The notes under the pieces are model-generated. The model saw only the letters and a program-made list of their open reading frames with translations. It was not told the DNA's origin and searched no databases. Made by a program: the position numbers and the translations under genes. A stretch of 64,000 nt of DNA from Oscillospiraceae bacterium (GTDB lineage: Bacteria; Bacillota; Clostridia; Oscillospirales; Oscillospiraceae): assembly GCA_902779945.1 (NCBI GenBank), contig CACZDN010000001.1:186001-250000 (forward strand), in the 5' to 3' direction. Positions 34,588 to 44,142 of the stretch are shown piece after piece. The first letter of the stretch is position 1. Each line of letters starts with the position of its first letter.

Positions 34588-36012
34588 ATGAAGAGTATCT
34601 ATCTGCGCAATTTCACAGCGATGGCCGTGCTGGTCTTCTTCTGCATGGTGCTGATCTGTCTGTCCTTTGTGGGCATCGGCCGTATGCACCTGCTGCGGGT
34701 GCTGCGCGGCGACATGATCGCCGGCGCGGACGAGGTCGCGCGCATCGCCGCGGCAGTCGGACAGAGCGACAGCCTGGACAGCTGGCTGCTGGGCATGAAC
34801 GTCAGCGCGGTCGCAAACTCCACCGACAACCTGATCTTTGTCACCGATGCGGACGGCTGCGTCGTGCGCTGCTCGGACAAGCCCTCCAGGTGCCGCCATA
34901 TCGGGAGGTTCGTTACGAAGAACGTGCTGGACCGCGTGAGCGAGGGCAGCGCCTTCGGCATGACTGACCTCGGCGGCATTTACCGGGAGGAGCGCTATGT
35001 CGTCGCGCGGGACATTTGCTCGGAGGTGGACGGGAGCTGCCTTGGCTATGTGTTTGTCGCAAGCGAGCCGGGGAAGATCCTGGGCGACTGGTCGGCGTTC
35101 CTGGTCCTCGCCTCGGTAGTCACGGTGGGCGTGCTGATCGTCTTCCTGCTGGTGACGCTGGTCTACTCCAAGCGCATGGCACGGCCGCTGGATGAGATTG
35201 CGGCGGCCTCCCGGAAGTTCGCCCGGGGCGACTTCTCGGTGCGCGTGCGGCAGGAGTACGACCCGACTGACGAAATGGGCGCGCTCATCGACTCCTTCAA
35301 CAAGATGGCGGACTCACTCGAGGTGGCCGAGGCCCGCAGGAGCGAGTTTATCGCCAACGTCTCCCACGAGCTGCGCACGCCCATGACCACGATCGCGGGC
35401 TTTGCCGACGGCATCCTCGACGGCACGATCCCGCCGGAGGAGGAGCGCAAATACCTTGTCTCCATCCGCGACGAGACGAGACGCCTTTCGCGCCTCGTGC
35501 GGGACATGCTGGACGTGTCCGCCGCGCGGAGCCACGCCGCCGACCCCAGCCGCCGCACGGTCTTCGATCTCAACGAGCTGGTCCTGCAGACCCTCTTGAG
35601 CTTTGAAGACAGGGCCACAAAGAAGAATCTGGACGTGGACCCCCAGCTCCCCGAGAACAACATCATGGTCGTGGCCGACAAAGACGCCATCACCCGTGTC
35701 ATCTACAACCTGCTGGACAACGCCGTAAAGTTTGCAAACCCCGGCAGCTGCCTGACCCTGCGCCTCTACAAGGACGACGAGAAGGCCTACGTCTCCGTCA
35801 AGGACATCGGCGAGACCATCCCGCCGGACGATCTGCCCTTCATCTTCGACCGCTTCCACAAGTCCGACCGCTCCCGCAGTCTCGACAAGGAGGGGATGGG
35901 TCTCGGCCTCTATCTGGTCAAGGCCATCATCAACGGCCATGACGAGGATATCGCCGTCAAGAGCGAGGACGGCATGACCGAATTTGTATTTTCGCTGAAG
36001 CTTGCCAAATAA
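34588..36012 (+). CDS. Membrane sensor histidine kinase (orphan)
   Basis: A 474-residue kinase with an N-terminal helix (VLVFFCMVLICLSFVGI), an extracytoplasmic sensor of about 130 residues, a second helix, a HAMP linker, HisKA with the phospho-acceptor in NVSHELRTPMTTIAGFADGI and an ATPase domain with N (LLDNAVKFAN), F (PFIFDRF) and G (GMGLGLYLVKAI) boxes all intact. ATG 34588 follows GGGGAG by nine bases; an ATG seven codons upstream lacks a ribosome site. No response regulator adjoins it. The HtrA protease follows by 11 bases, so the kinase probably senses envelope stress. Confidence 0.9.
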   Translation: MKSIYLRNFTAMAVLVFFCMVLICLSFVGIGRMHLLRVLRGDMIAGADEVARIAAAVGQSDSLDSWLLGMNVSAVANSTDNLIFVTDADGCVVRCSDKPSRCRHIGRFVTKNVLDRVSEGSAFGMTDLGGIYREERYVVARDICSEVDGSCLGYVFVASEPGKILGDWSAFLVLASVVTVGVLIVFLLVTLVYSKRMARPLDEIAAASRKFARGDFSVRVRQEYDPTDEMGALIDSFNKMADSLEVAEARRSEFIANVSHELRTPMTTIAGFADGILDGTIPPEEERKYLVSIRDETRRLSRLVRDMLDVSAARSHAADPSRRTVFDLNELVLQTLLSFEDRATKKNLDVDPQLPENNIMVVADKDAITRVIYNLLDNAVKFANPGSCLTLRLYKDDEKAYVSVKDIGETIPPDDLPFIFDRFHKSDRSRSLDKEGMGLGLYLVKAIINGHDEDIAVKSEDGMTEFVFSLKLAK

Positions 36013-36023
36013 GGGAGAACGAT

Positions 36024-37349
36024 ATGAACAACGAAAACCAGAGAGCAGCCGGCTGGTACGCTCCTGCACAGCCGCAGGAGAGGCAGCCCGCGCCGGCGTC
36101 AAAGCCGGAGGAGAAAAAGAAGAGAAGGGGCCTGGCCCCGGCGTGGCGGATCATGCTGGGCACCCTCGTCGTCGTGGGCCTCATCACGGCGAGCTCCCTG
36201 CTCTTTGCCGACCGCAGCCCCGCGCCGCCGGAGCTTCCGACCGCCCCGGCGGACACGGTCCCGTATTTCCTGCCCGCCGAACCCGGCGAGGCGGAGGAGC
36301 TTCCGAAGGACTGGCGGGACTTCTTCGACTCCTACTATGCCGTCGAGGAGAGCGCCCGGGGCGAGACGAACATCCCCCTTGTCGAGCAGCGGCCCGACTG
36401 GCAGATGGAGCTTGTCTCGCCCGGAAAGCGGGAGAAGAGTCTGGAGGAGGTCTACCGGGACATGGTGGACTCCATCGTGATGATCCACTGCTTCGCGGAC
36501 GGTCAAAACGGCTACTTCTTCGGCTCGGGCATCATCGCCAGTGAGGACGGCATCATCATCACCAACGCCCACATGATCGAGGGCTGCAACAGTGCACAGG
36601 TCACGCTCAAGGATAATACCGTGTACCCGGCACTTCTGGTGGGCGTCGACTGGACCAGCGACGTGGCCGTGCTGAAGATCGAGGCCCGGGGGCTTCCCGC
36701 CGCGGTCTTCGGCGACAGCAGGGAGCTCGTGGTCGGCGAGAAGGTCGCCGCGATCGGCAATCCCATCGGCGAGGAGCTGCGTGCCTCCCTGACAGACGGC
36801 ATCATCTCCGCGGCCGAGCGTGACCTCGATTACGACGGGCACAGCATCCCGCTTTTGCAGAGCAACACCGCCATCAACCAGGGCAGCTCCGGCGGCGCGC
36901 TGGTCAACATGTACAGCCAGGTCGTCGGCGTCACGAACATGAAGCTTGTGTCCTACGCCTTCGGCGCCACCATCGAGGGCATCTCCTTCGCGATCCCGAG
37001 CTACACGCTGGCCGGGGTCGTCAACGGCCTGGTCCGCGACGGCGTGGTCACCGGCCGCCCGGCGCTGGGCATCACCGTCGGCCCGATCTCGGACTACGTC
37101 GCGCAACACTATGAGCTGCCCGGCGGCCTCTATGTGTCTGAAGTGTCAAAAAACGCGGACGCTTACGGAAAGCTGAGAGAGGGAGACATCATCACCCACG
37201 TCAACGGCGCCCCGGCCAGAACGACAGACGACGTTCTGCAGGCAAGAAAACACATGGAGGTGGGCGACACGATCACCTTCACCGTCTGGCGCGAGGGAAA
37301 GAGCTTCGACGTGGAAGTCGCCGCGGTGGAATACAGCGACGTGTATTGA
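36024..37349 (+). CDS. htrA: HtrA/DegP-type serine protease with PDZ domain
   Basis: Membrane-anchored quality-control protease, 441 residues. A cytosolic Lys-rich N-terminus is followed by one helix (IMLGTLVVVGLITASSLLF) and a linker. The trypsin-fold triad is visible: His in ITNAHMIEG, Asp in DWTSDVAVLKI and Ser in NQGSSGGAL. A C-terminal PDZ domain (about 345-440) contains GLYVSEVSKNADAYGKLREG. It is co-transcribed with the sensor kinase (11-base gap, GGGAG ribosome site) and followed by a strong hairpin at 37403. Confidence 0.94.
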   Translation: MNNENQRAAGWYAPAQPQERQPAPASKPEEKKKRRGLAPAWRIMLGTLVVVGLITASSLLFADRSPAPPELPTAPADTVPYFLPAEPGEAEELPKDWRDFFDSYYAVEESARGETNIPLVEQRPDWQMELVSPGKREKSLEEVYRDMVDSIVMIHCFADGQNGYFFGSGIIASEDGIIITNAHMIEGCNSAQVTLKDNTVYPALLVGVDWTSDVAVLKIEARGLPAAVFGDSRELVVGEKVAAIGNPIGEELRASLTDGIISAAERDLDYDGHSIPLLQSNTAINQGSSGGALVNMYSQVVGVTNMKLVSYAFGATIEGISFAIPSYTLAGVVNGLVRDGVVTGRPALGITVGPISDYVAQHYELPGGLYVSEVSKNADAYGKLREGDIITHVNGAPARTTDDVLQARKHMEVGDTITFTVWREGKSFDVEVAAVEYSDVY

Positions 37350-37402
37350 CGCGATGTGTCGTGCGTTCAGCCTGGCACGGCCCCGTCGAGAAAAGAACGA
37401 TC

Positions 37403-37457
37403 ATGACCGCAGATGAAGGGCGAGTCCCTCATCTGCGGTCATGTGTTGTGCTTTCTT
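37403..37457 (+). terminator. Terminator after htrA
   Basis: 14-bp stem ATGACCGCAGATGA (37403-37416) / TCATCTGCGGTCAT (37429-37442). A T-rich tract follows. Confidence 0.82.
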
Positions 37458-37483
37458 TTTTTACTGCGTTTTCGGGTGAGTTT

Positions 37484-37583
37484 AAGGCAATACCGCATAA
37501 TTCGGCAAGAGCAGATCCTGAGAAAATTTGGGTTCTGATAAAGGCACTTTTTCGCAGATGTACTTTGTGTACCTCAAGGAAAG
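37484..37583. repeat. Dispersed repeat family B, copy 3
   Basis: AAGGCAATACCGCATAATTCGG, then AGAGCAGATCCTGAGAAAAT, GTTCTGATAAAGGCACTTTTTC and GTACTTTGTGTACCTCAAGG. It closely follows the first half of the copy at 51399 and ends beside the sensor kinase stop. Confidence 0.72.
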
Positions 37584-37585
37584 CC

Positions 37586-38893
37586 TTAAGCCTCCGCGGG
37601 GAGGGTGAGCAGCGCCGTGAAGCGCTCGCCGTCGTTCTGGACCGTAAAGGCGCCGTTCAGCGCGCTCAGGATTTTATCGCAGGTGCGCAGGCCGATCTTT
37701 GTGCTCTCCTTGCGGGCGTACAGGGGCGCCACGGCGTTGGAGACGCGGAGTGTGAGCCTGCCGTCGCCGTATGTGGAGACGACCTCGACCGGGCTGCCGG
37801 CGTCCGCGTACTTTTTGATGTTGGACACCAGATTGTCCAGCACCCGCTTGAGATAGAGCGGGTCGACCGTGATGGAGCACGCCCCCTCAAAATCGGAGCG
37901 CTCCATCGTGAAGCCCGCGTCGCTCAGGTCGAATTCCATCTCGCCCAGCATCTGCTCCAGCAGCACGCGCGCGTCGAAGCGCTCCATGCTGAGCTCAAGC
38001 TCCGCCTTGCCGTAGACCAGAAAATAGCGGAATAGCTGGTCGGTCAGATCCTTGAGCTCCATCGCCTTGACATAGGCGGAGGAGGCGAGCTGGGTGCGCG
38101 TCTCCTCATCCCCGGATCCGCCGCAGAGCAGGCCGAGATAGCCGATCAGCGCGGTCATGGGGGTGCGGATGTCGTGGGAGATCGCCGTGATGAGCTCCGT
38201 GTTGGCCTCCCAGGCGCGCTTCTCGTTGCCCATGCGGGCGATGACAGAGCGACGCATCTCATCCATGGAATCGGCCAGCGCGCCGAGCTCATCCCCGCCC
38301 GGGGCGCTGATGCGCCGCTCGAGATCGCCGGCGCTCACGGCCGCGGCCTCTTTGGACAGGTGGATGATGCGCCGCGTGAGCCGGCCCGTATACCACATAA
38401 ACAGCAGCAGGAAGCTGATGCCTGCCACGACCACGGCGGCGATGGTGACAAGCTGGCGCTGGCGGACCTGGGAATTCTCCGCGATGGCCACCTGATACAG
38501 CCCGTCTGCAAAGCGGATGGGGTAGAGCTTGCCGTGGATCTGCGGATCGTAGACGCTGTGCGCGCCCGATTCCAGCCTGCCGGCGGTGTACTGCTGCTCG
38601 CGCCCGGTATCGAAGAGAAAGATGGTCACGTAGTCGTACCCGGCCGTCCAGCGGGCAACCGCGGCGGTGTCCCGTCCGCTGACGCCCTGCGAGGACACAT
38701 AGGCGTTGAACTGGGCGAAGATCTGCGCCTTGCGGCGGTTGACGTTTTCGGTGCTCATGTACCGCTCCCGGATAAGCCAGGTGCCGAGCTCCGAGAGCGT
38801 GAAGAAGATCAGCGCGGCCATGCACAAGCCGAGCAGAGTCACCCGCAGCACCTGCATACGCAGGGAGCGGGGATGATGCAACGCGTCAATCAA
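37586..38893 (-). CDS. VanS-like sensor histidine kinase
   Basis: A 435-residue kinase with two membrane helices (about 15-40 and 145-170), a HAMP segment (GRLTRRIIHLSKEAAAVSAG), the HisKA motif ITAISHDIRTPMTALIGYLG and a short ATPase domain with a clear N box (VLDNLVSNIKKYA). The last G box is reduced to TKIGLRTCDKI, as in VanS/YclK-type kinases. The start is TTG 38893, eight bases after AAGGGG and overlapping the regulator stop by eight bases, so the pair is translationally coupled. The signal is unknown. Confidence 0.87.
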   Translation of the reverse strand: MIDALHHPRSLRMQVLRVTLLGLCMAALIFFTLSELGTWLIRERYMSTENVNRRKAQIFAQFNAYVSSQGVSGRDTAAVARWTAGYDYVTIFLFDTGREQQYTAGRLESGAHSVYDPQIHGKLYPIRFADGLYQVAIAENSQVRQRQLVTIAAVVVAGISFLLLFMWYTGRLTRRIIHLSKEAAAVSAGDLERRISAPGGDELGALADSMDEMRRSVIARMGNEKRAWEANTELITAISHDIRTPMTALIGYLGLLCGGSGDEETRTQLASSAYVKAMELKDLTDQLFRYFLVYGKAELELSMERFDARVLLEQMLGEMEFDLSDAGFTMERSDFEGACSITVDPLYLKRVLDNLVSNIKKYADAGSPVEVVSTYGDGRLTLRVSNAVAPLYARKESTKIGLRTCDKILSALNGAFTVQNDGERFTALLTLPAEA

Positions 38894-39560
38894 TCTGGTA
38901 TCCCTTTCCCCATACGGTGCGGATGATGCGGGGATTGGAGGGGTTCTCCTCGATCTTCCGGCGCAGGTTGAGCACGTGTACCATCACCGTGTTGCCAGAG
39001 CCGGGCAGAAAGCGTTCCTGCCACACGGCCTCGTAGAGCTCGGCGGCGGTGACGGTTTTGCCGCGGTTTTTGAGAAGATGCTCCAAAATCGAAAACTCCG
39101 TGTCCGTGAGCGCAACATCCTTCCCCGCGCTTTTGACGCTGCGGGCCGAGAGATCGACCTCGAGTCCCTCGATCGCCAGCGCGGCGCCGGGCTTGCCGCG
39201 GTACTGCCTGTAGCGGCGCAGAAGGGAGGAGACCTTCGCCAGAAATTCCCCCTGTGAGAAGGGCTTGGACAGAAAATCGTCGCCCCCGCTGCGGTAGGCC
39301 GAGAGCAGATCCGCCTCGGCGGATTTCGCGGTCAGAAACAGGATGGGCACGTTTGACAGGGCGCGGATACGGTCGCAGGTCTCAAAGCCGTCCATGCCCG
39401 GCATCATCACGTCCAGGACGACGAGATCCGTCTCCGGATGGGTCTCGATATAGCGGAGCGCCGCCTGCCCGTCGGGAGCCTCCGCGACGGTATAGGTCTC
39501 GCGCAGCAGCAGGGTCAGGACCTTGCGGATATCGGGATCGTCGTCCACCACAAGTATCAT
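38886..39560 (-). CDS. OmpR/VanR-type response regulator
   Basis: A 224-residue regulator. The receiver domain has the acidic pocket VVDDDPDI, phospho-Asp50 in VVLDVMMPGMDG, and Thr/Lys switch residues (FLTAKSAE, LSKPFS). The C-terminal winged helix ends with the typical VWGKGYQID. I start at ATG 39560 (MILVVDDDPD), seven bases after GGAAGAG; a GTG at 39584 is the alternative. The promoter is at 39594-39622, and a TTAAGA-type direct repeat lies 27-42 bases upstream of its -35 box, consistent with autoregulation. Confidence 0.92.
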   Translation of the reverse strand: MILVVDDDPDIRKVLTLLLRETYTVAEAPDGQAALRYIETHPETDLVVLDVMMPGMDGFETCDRIRALSNVPILFLTAKSAEADLLSAYRSGGDDFLSKPFSQGEFLAKVSSLLRRYRQYRGKPGAALAIEGLEVDLSARSVKSAGKDVALTDTEFSILEHLLKNRGKTVTAAELYEAVWQERFLPGSGNTVMVHVLNLRRKIEENPSNPRIIRTVWGKGYQID

Positions 39561-39593
39561 GGAACGCTCTTCCACAGTAATCACCTCGCGCCT

Positions 39594-39622
39594 ATTGTAT
39601 CATCCTTCCCTGAAACTGACAA
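39594..39622 (-). promoter_or_regulatory. Promoter of the VanRS-like pair
   Basis: On the minus strand TTGTCA (39622-39617), 17-bp spacer, TACAAT (39599-39594). Confidence 0.7.
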
Positions 39623-39648
39623 ACGCTTTTTGAGCGTTTCCAGCGTCT

Positions 39649-39664
39649 TTAAGAAAGATTAATA
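39649..39664. promoter_or_regulatory. Candidate response-regulator site 1
   Basis: TTAAGA-AAGA-TTAATA, a direct repeat with 10-bp period, between the divergent promoters of the regulator gene and the gene at 39817. It shares 14 bases (TTAAGAAAGATTAA) with the site at 41562. Confidence 0.5.
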
Positions 39665-39734
39665 AATGCAGGCAAAAGCTCTGCTCTGCTGTGCTTCAAA
39701 GCTTTTTCGCGCGATCTTTAATGGAGAATCTGTC

Positions 39735-39763
39735 TTTACGGCGCAGAGGAATCCTGTTACAAT
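39735..39763 (+). promoter_or_regulatory. Promoter of the pectate-lyase-fold gene
   Basis: TTTACG (39735-39740), 17-bp spacer, TACAAT (39758-39763). Confidence 0.6.
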
Positions 39764-39816
39764 GAACAAACCCGATATAAAGGAGATCCGTATACGATAG
39801 CATGGAGGATAGTACG

Positions 39817-41415
39817 ATGAAAAAGATCCTTTGCATCCTGCTGGCAGTTTTGCTCCTGACGTCATTCAGCGCCGCAGTCTTCGCGGACGCTGCGGGACTT
39901 GAGGCAGAGGGCATAGTCCCTGCGACGCAGCTGCCGTATCTGACGCCGCAGATGTTCGGCGCAAAGGGCGACGGAACAACGGACGATACGCAGGCGCTGC
40001 AGAATTGTATTGACGCCGCTTATACGAATCGGATCTACCATGTGTTCGTCCCAAAGGGCACATACCTGATCACAAGCCCGCTGGTGATTTACTTTTCACG
40101 TACGGATTACTGGATGGGCAAGGGCATTGTCCTGGAGGGAGAGCATAAGGGCAGCACCACCATCAAAAAAACAGGCACGGCGCAGTATGGCGACATAGAT
40201 ACCGTGATATACTGCAGAAGCGGTGATTCAGACGCCAGATCCGGAACAGGCTGCATCGTGCACAGCCTTACGCTCAAAAACGAGTCGACTGCGGAACGCT
40301 CCTACTGCATCCACGGCGAGGGGTATTCGAGAGGCCGGTTCACGGATCTTAACATTATCGGAAACTACGGCATCTGCTGCGCAAGCGGCTTCTGCAACGA
40401 ATTTGACGATATTATCGGCTATACGAAGCAGACGTTTTTCCAGGATGCCGGAACGTCTACGTATGTCGGGAAAATCGGATGCTTCAGAGCGCATAATCCG
40501 TATGTATTAAAATCTGTATATGCCACCTATAATCTGCTGTTTGGTGACGATTGCACAGGAACATTTGTAGACATTGCGCCATACGGCAACAGTCATATCG
40601 TGTCCCTCGGCACAGAATCGCCGCTGCTTGACTGCGTCGTTTCCGCCGGAAATACCGACGGCTCGGGAAGAGTGAGGGCCGTGGTGATCGACAACATATA
40701 CTGCTACAATTTAACGACCCCGAACGCCGCATATCTGAAAGTGAAAAATATCCGGCTCCGTGTGGACGCCATTACCATCCTTTATCAGAATACGCCTGTG
40801 CCGACTGCCATGTGTTATTTTGATAATATTTACGGCGCTTGTTACATTGGAGAGATCGGGCATATTGCAAATGCTGCGCCGTATGACAAAACACTTGTCA
40901 CGATGGTCCAAAACCAGGCGGACCGGAACGTGTTTTACCTGAACAACACAGAATTCACGGGATATCTTTATAATGGTCTCGCGGAGATCGGAGGCTTTAC
41001 CTCAAATGATGACGGCTATACAAGCGCCGAAAAAAACACATACCCGTCCATAGTCGCCGGCGGTTATTTCAACGCGGCAGGGTCATACGGCGAATACTAT
41101 TACCCGGACGGGAGCACGACAAGATATGCTGTCATGCCGCCAAGCGGTTCTCTGATCCTGAACGATCTTACGAAATCGGACACGGGCGCGGCCGGCTTTA
41201 TCAGTCTTGATACATCAGAGGAATACGGCGATACGATCGCCAACAAGGCGCCGATCCCGATCATGTACTGCACGACCGAAGAAAATGTGCCGGACGATGC
41301 CAAAAAGGACGGCACGCTGCTGTTCAATACGGCGAGCCTGCAATTGGAGGTTTATTACAACAACGCCTGGGTCGTAATCGGGCCATTTGATGCCGCCGTG
41401 CAGACCCCGGGCTGA
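39817..41415 (+). CDS. Secreted pectate-lyase-fold (beta-helix) protein
   Basis: A 532-residue protein. Its signal peptide ([24 protein letters not shown] site) is followed by [20 protein letters not shown], the hallmark start of Pectate_lyase_3/tailspike-type right-handed beta-helices that act on or bind polysaccharide. The middle is rich in short beta strands and Asn/Tyr. The last 100 residues ([20 protein letters not shown]) look like a receptor-binding tip as in phage tail proteins. No catalytic residues can be assigned. GGAGG lies eight bases before ATG 39817. It is flanked by two copies of a candidate regulator site and by the sugar ABC operon. Confidence 0.78.
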   Translation: MKKILCILLAVLLLTSFSAAVFADAAGLEAEGIVPATQLPYLTPQMFGAKGDGTTDDTQALQNCIDAAYTNRIYHVFVPKGTYLITSPLVIYFSRTDYWMGKGIVLEGEHKGSTTIKKTGTAQYGDIDTVIYCRSGDSDARSGTGCIVHSLTLKNESTAERSYCIHGEGYSRGRFTDLNIIGNYGICCASGFCNEFDDIIGYTKQTFFQDAGTSTYVGKIGCFRAHNPYVLKSVYATYNLLFGDDCTGTFVDIAPYGNSHIVSLGTESPLLDCVVSAGNTDGSGRVRAVVIDNIYCYNLTTPNAAYLKVKNIRLRVDAITILYQNTPVPTAMCYFDNIYGACYIGEIGHIANAAPYDKTLVTMVQNQADRNVFYLNNTEFTGYLYNGLAEIGGFTSNDDGYTSAEKNTYPSIVAGGYFNAAGSYGEYYYPDGSTTRYAVMPPSGSLILNDLTKSDTGAAGFISLDTSEEYGDTIANKAPIPIMYCTTEENVPDDAKKDGTLLFNTASLQLEVYYNNAWVVIGPFDAAVQTPG

Positions 41416-41466
41416 TCCGAGAGCGCCTGAAAGAAAAGGGGCGGCATACGCTTTTCCCAAACAGCA

Positions 41467-41545
41467 TCCCAAGGAACGAAGCGACGGGGATCTCTCTGTT
41501 GAAGCTGACGTCTTTAGCAGAGAGATCCTTCGCTGCGCCCCGGAC
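41467..41545. repeat. Dispersed repeat family A, copy 5
   Basis: CATCCCAAGGAACGAAGCGACG, GGGATCTCTCTG and the inverted CAGAGAGATCCTTCGCTG. It sits between the beta-helix gene and the ABC operon promoter. Confidence 0.62.
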
Positions 41546-41561
41546 TGCTTTCAGATCCTAA

Positions 41562-41577
41562 TTAAGAAAGATTAAGA
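41562..41577. promoter_or_regulatory. Candidate response-regulator site 2
   Basis: TTAAGA-AAGA-TTAAGA, an exact direct repeat with 10-bp period ending at the -35 position of the extended -10 promoter at 41596-41604. This is the geometry of an activator site replacing a poor -35 box. Confidence 0.55.
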
Positions 41578-41595
41578 CACTTTGGAGAAATCTCA

Positions 41596-41604
41596 TGCTA
41601 TAAT
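41596..41604 (+). promoter_or_regulatory. Extended -10 promoter of the ABC importer operon
   Basis: TGCTATAAT (extended -10), with no good -35 hexamer 16-18 bases upstream. Confidence 0.6.
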
Positions 41605-41665
41605 CACACGCGTACAACAAAACCGCCGGCCCGGTCTGCGGGCCGCTTCAACGGAGGAAGCTCGT

Positions 41666-44092
41666 ATGAAAAAATGGAAGAACACCGTATCCCTGCTCCT
41701 GGCTCTCGCCATGTGCCTGACGCTGACCGCCTGCGGCAGCTCGAACAGCACCGCGGCCCCGTCGGCAACGCCGGCGGAGGCGACGGCCGAGCCCGCGTAT
41801 GTCTACGCGTCCGAATTCAAGCCGCTGATCGAGAACAGCAAGGATTTTATCTCCGTCCGCAGCTACGATGACGACGGCATGTATTACAGCAGCTGGGAGA
41901 AGGTGGGGGAGAACATCCCCGAGGGCGCAAAGCCCCAGTACGAGGGGCAGTACGACGTCTATGAGACCTTTCTCTACCATGTCGACAAGGACGGCAGGAC
42001 CACAAAGCTCGACAACTACAAGACCGTAGACGCGCCGCAGAACGACAGGGGCTTCCGGGAATTCACCGCCGGCAGCGACCTGGGCGGCATCTGCTTCACG
42101 CCCGACGGCTTTGTGACCATCGAGACGGCCTATGCCTCCTGGAACGACGGCGACGGCAATTACACGATGTACAGCGAGGAGTATTATCAGCACCAGCATT
42201 TCCATCAGGACTATTACATCCGCTCCTTCGACCGTACCGGGCGCGAGCTGAGCTGCGCCCCGATCACCGTGCCCGAGGACGGCTGGCTCGACACCTATCG
42301 TATGCAGCTTGACGACAAAGGCAACGCGGTTGTCTCCGGCGGCGATGGTCTGCGCGCCATCGGGCTCGACGGGCAGGATGCCTACACCATTCCTCTCAAC
42401 GGCTATGTCAACGGCCTCATCAAGCTGCCCGACGGCCGCGTCGCCGCCGTGACCAGCACCGACACCGACGAGCTCCTGTGCATCCTCGACTCCGAAAACG
42501 GCAGGCTGATCGACGGCGTCAGCGTCAACTTCGACCTCTATAACGCAGTCCCCGGCGACGAGAACTACGACATCTATTTTACAAACGGCTCCTATTTCTG
42601 CGGATACAGGATGGGCGACGCCGAGCCCGTAAAGCTCTTCAACTGGATCAGCTGCGACGTGAACGGCAGCCGCGTCAGTGTCCTCGACGTGAGCGACGGC
42701 GTCGTGACCGGTATGCTGATCGACTATGACATGAAGACCAGTACATACAGCACGGAGCTTGTCACGGTCAGCAAGGTCCCCGCCTCGTCCGTCCCGCAGA
42801 AGCAGCCCGTCACCATGGCGGTCATGTATCTCGACTTTAACGTCCAGGATATGATCATCGACTACAACCGCCACAGCGACCAGTACCGCATCGAGGTTCT
42901 GGACTACTCCGAGTACGGCACGGACGCCGACGGCAAGAGCATCGGCGCGACCAAGCTCAACACGGAGATCCTCTCCGGCAACGTGCCTGACATCCTCTGC
43001 CTCAACGGCCTCAACTACCGCCAGCTTGCCCACAAGGGCATTCTCGAGGACCTCTATCCCTACATCGAAAAGGACGAGGAGCTCAATCTCGCCGACTTCT
43101 TCCCGAACGTGCTGAAGGCACTGGAGGTGGACGGCAGGCTCTGCTCTACGGTCTCGGGCTTCTTCATCAGCTCCGCCATGGGCGCGGCCTCCGTCGTTGG
43201 GGACGAGCCGGGCTGGACCTATGACGAGTTCAACGCCGCCCTCGCCTCCATGCCGGAGGGCTGCACCGCCTTCGACCAGTATGTCACGCGCGACAGCATC
43301 CTCTCCACCTGCCTGGCCCTCGACATGGCCGACTATGTGGACTGGGGCAGTGGCAAGGTCAGCTTCGACAGCCCTGAATTCGTCCGCCTGCTCCGTTTTG
43401 CCAACTCCTTCCCCTCGGAATTTGACTGGGAGAACTACGACTGGTCCAGCGAGGAGAGCACCGAGGACCGCCTGGCCCAGGGCAGGCAGATGCTCGTCCA
43501 GACCAGCGCCTACAGCGTGGAGGACATCTTCTACAACAACTACACGCAGTTTCTCGGCGGAAAGGTCACCTATATCGGCTATCCGACCGCCCACGGCACC
43601 GGCAACATGATCAGCTTCGCCGGCGACTCCGGCTACGCCATCAGCAGCAAGAGCCCCTTCAAGGACGCGGCCTGGCAGTTCCTGCGCCGCTTCTTTGAGA
43701 AGGATTACCAGAGCGAAAACGTCTACTCCCTGCCCAGCCGCCTCGACGTGTTCGACGAGCGGGCTGAGGAGGCCTGCACCGTCCAGTACCAGAAGAACGA
43801 GGAGGGCAAGTTCGTCCTGGACGACGACGGAGAGAAGATCCCCATCGCCCGCACCACGATCTGGAACCGGGAGAAGCAGGAACTGGAGGAAATCTACGCC
43901 CTCACGGAGGATCAGGTCCAGCAGATCCGCGAGCTGATCCTGACCACCACCAAGGTCGCCGACTACGACCAGGAAATCCTGGACATCGTGAAGGAGCAGG
44001 CGGCGCCCTTCTTCGCCGGCCAGAAGACCGCGGAGGAGGTGGCAAAGCTCGTGCAGAGCAAGGCCAACATCTACGTCAACGAGAGACGCTGA
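41666..44092 (+). CDS. ABC-importer substrate-binding lipoprotein with extra N-terminal domain
   Basis: An 808-residue lipoprotein (lipobox LTAC, Cys23), about twice the usual length. Residues about 35-370 form a beta-rich part with repeated GRTTKL..., GLDGQD and LPDGRVAAV turns, like a beta-propeller. Residues about 380-808 are a family 1 extracellular sugar-binding domain (MAVMYLDFNVQDMIIDYNRH, then TEILSGNVPDILCLNG and DLYPYIEKDEELNLADFF). The propeller may sense or pre-bind polysaccharide. ACGGAGGAAGC lies before ATG 41666. It heads a cluster with two sugar-type permeases. The ATPase is missing, as is common where a shared MsmK-type ATPase is used. Confidence 0.87.
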   Translation: MKKWKNTVSLLLALAMCLTLTACGSSNSTAAPSATPAEATAEPAYVYASEFKPLIENSKDFISVRSYDDDGMYYSSWEKVGENIPEGAKPQYEGQYDVYETFLYHVDKDGRTTKLDNYKTVDAPQNDRGFREFTAGSDLGGICFTPDGFVTIETAYASWNDGDGNYTMYSEEYYQHQHFHQDYYIRSFDRTGRELSCAPITVPEDGWLDTYRMQLDDKGNAVVSGGDGLRAIGLDGQDAYTIPLNGYVNGLIKLPDGRVAAVTSTDTDELLCILDSENGRLIDGVSVNFDLYNAVPGDENYDIYFTNGSYFCGYRMGDAEPVKLFNWISCDVNGSRVSVLDVSDGVVTGMLIDYDMKTSTYSTELVTVSKVPASSVPQKQPVTMAVMYLDFNVQDMIIDYNRHSDQYRIEVLDYSEYGTDADGKSIGATKLNTEILSGNVPDILCLNGLNYRQLAHKGILEDLYPYIEKDEELNLADFFPNVLKALEVDGRLCSTVSGFFISSAMGAASVVGDEPGWTYDEFNAALASMPEGCTAFDQYVTRDSILSTCLALDMADYVDWGSGKVSFDSPEFVRLLRFANSFPSEFDWENYDWSSEESTEDRLAQGRQMLVQTSAYSVEDIFYNNYTQFLGGKVTYIGYPTAHGTGNMISFAGDSGYAISSKSPFKDAAWQFLRRFFEKDYQSENVYSLPSRLDVFDERAEEACTVQYQKNEEGKFVLDDDGEKIPIARTTIWNREKQELEEIYALTEDQVQQIRELILTTTKVADYDQEILDIVKEQAAPFFAGQKTAEEVAKLVQSKANIYVNERR

Positions 44093-44105
44093 ACGCGGAT
44101 CAGGA

Positions 44106-44141
44106 AAAACAGCTCTGACGCAAAAACGCCGGAGCTGTTTT
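44106..44141 (+). terminator. Partial terminator between binding protein and permeases
   Basis: AAAACAGCTC (44106-44115) / GAGCTGTTTT (44132-44141). The T tract runs into the -35 box of the next promoter. Confidence 0.7.
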
Positions 44142-44142
44142 C

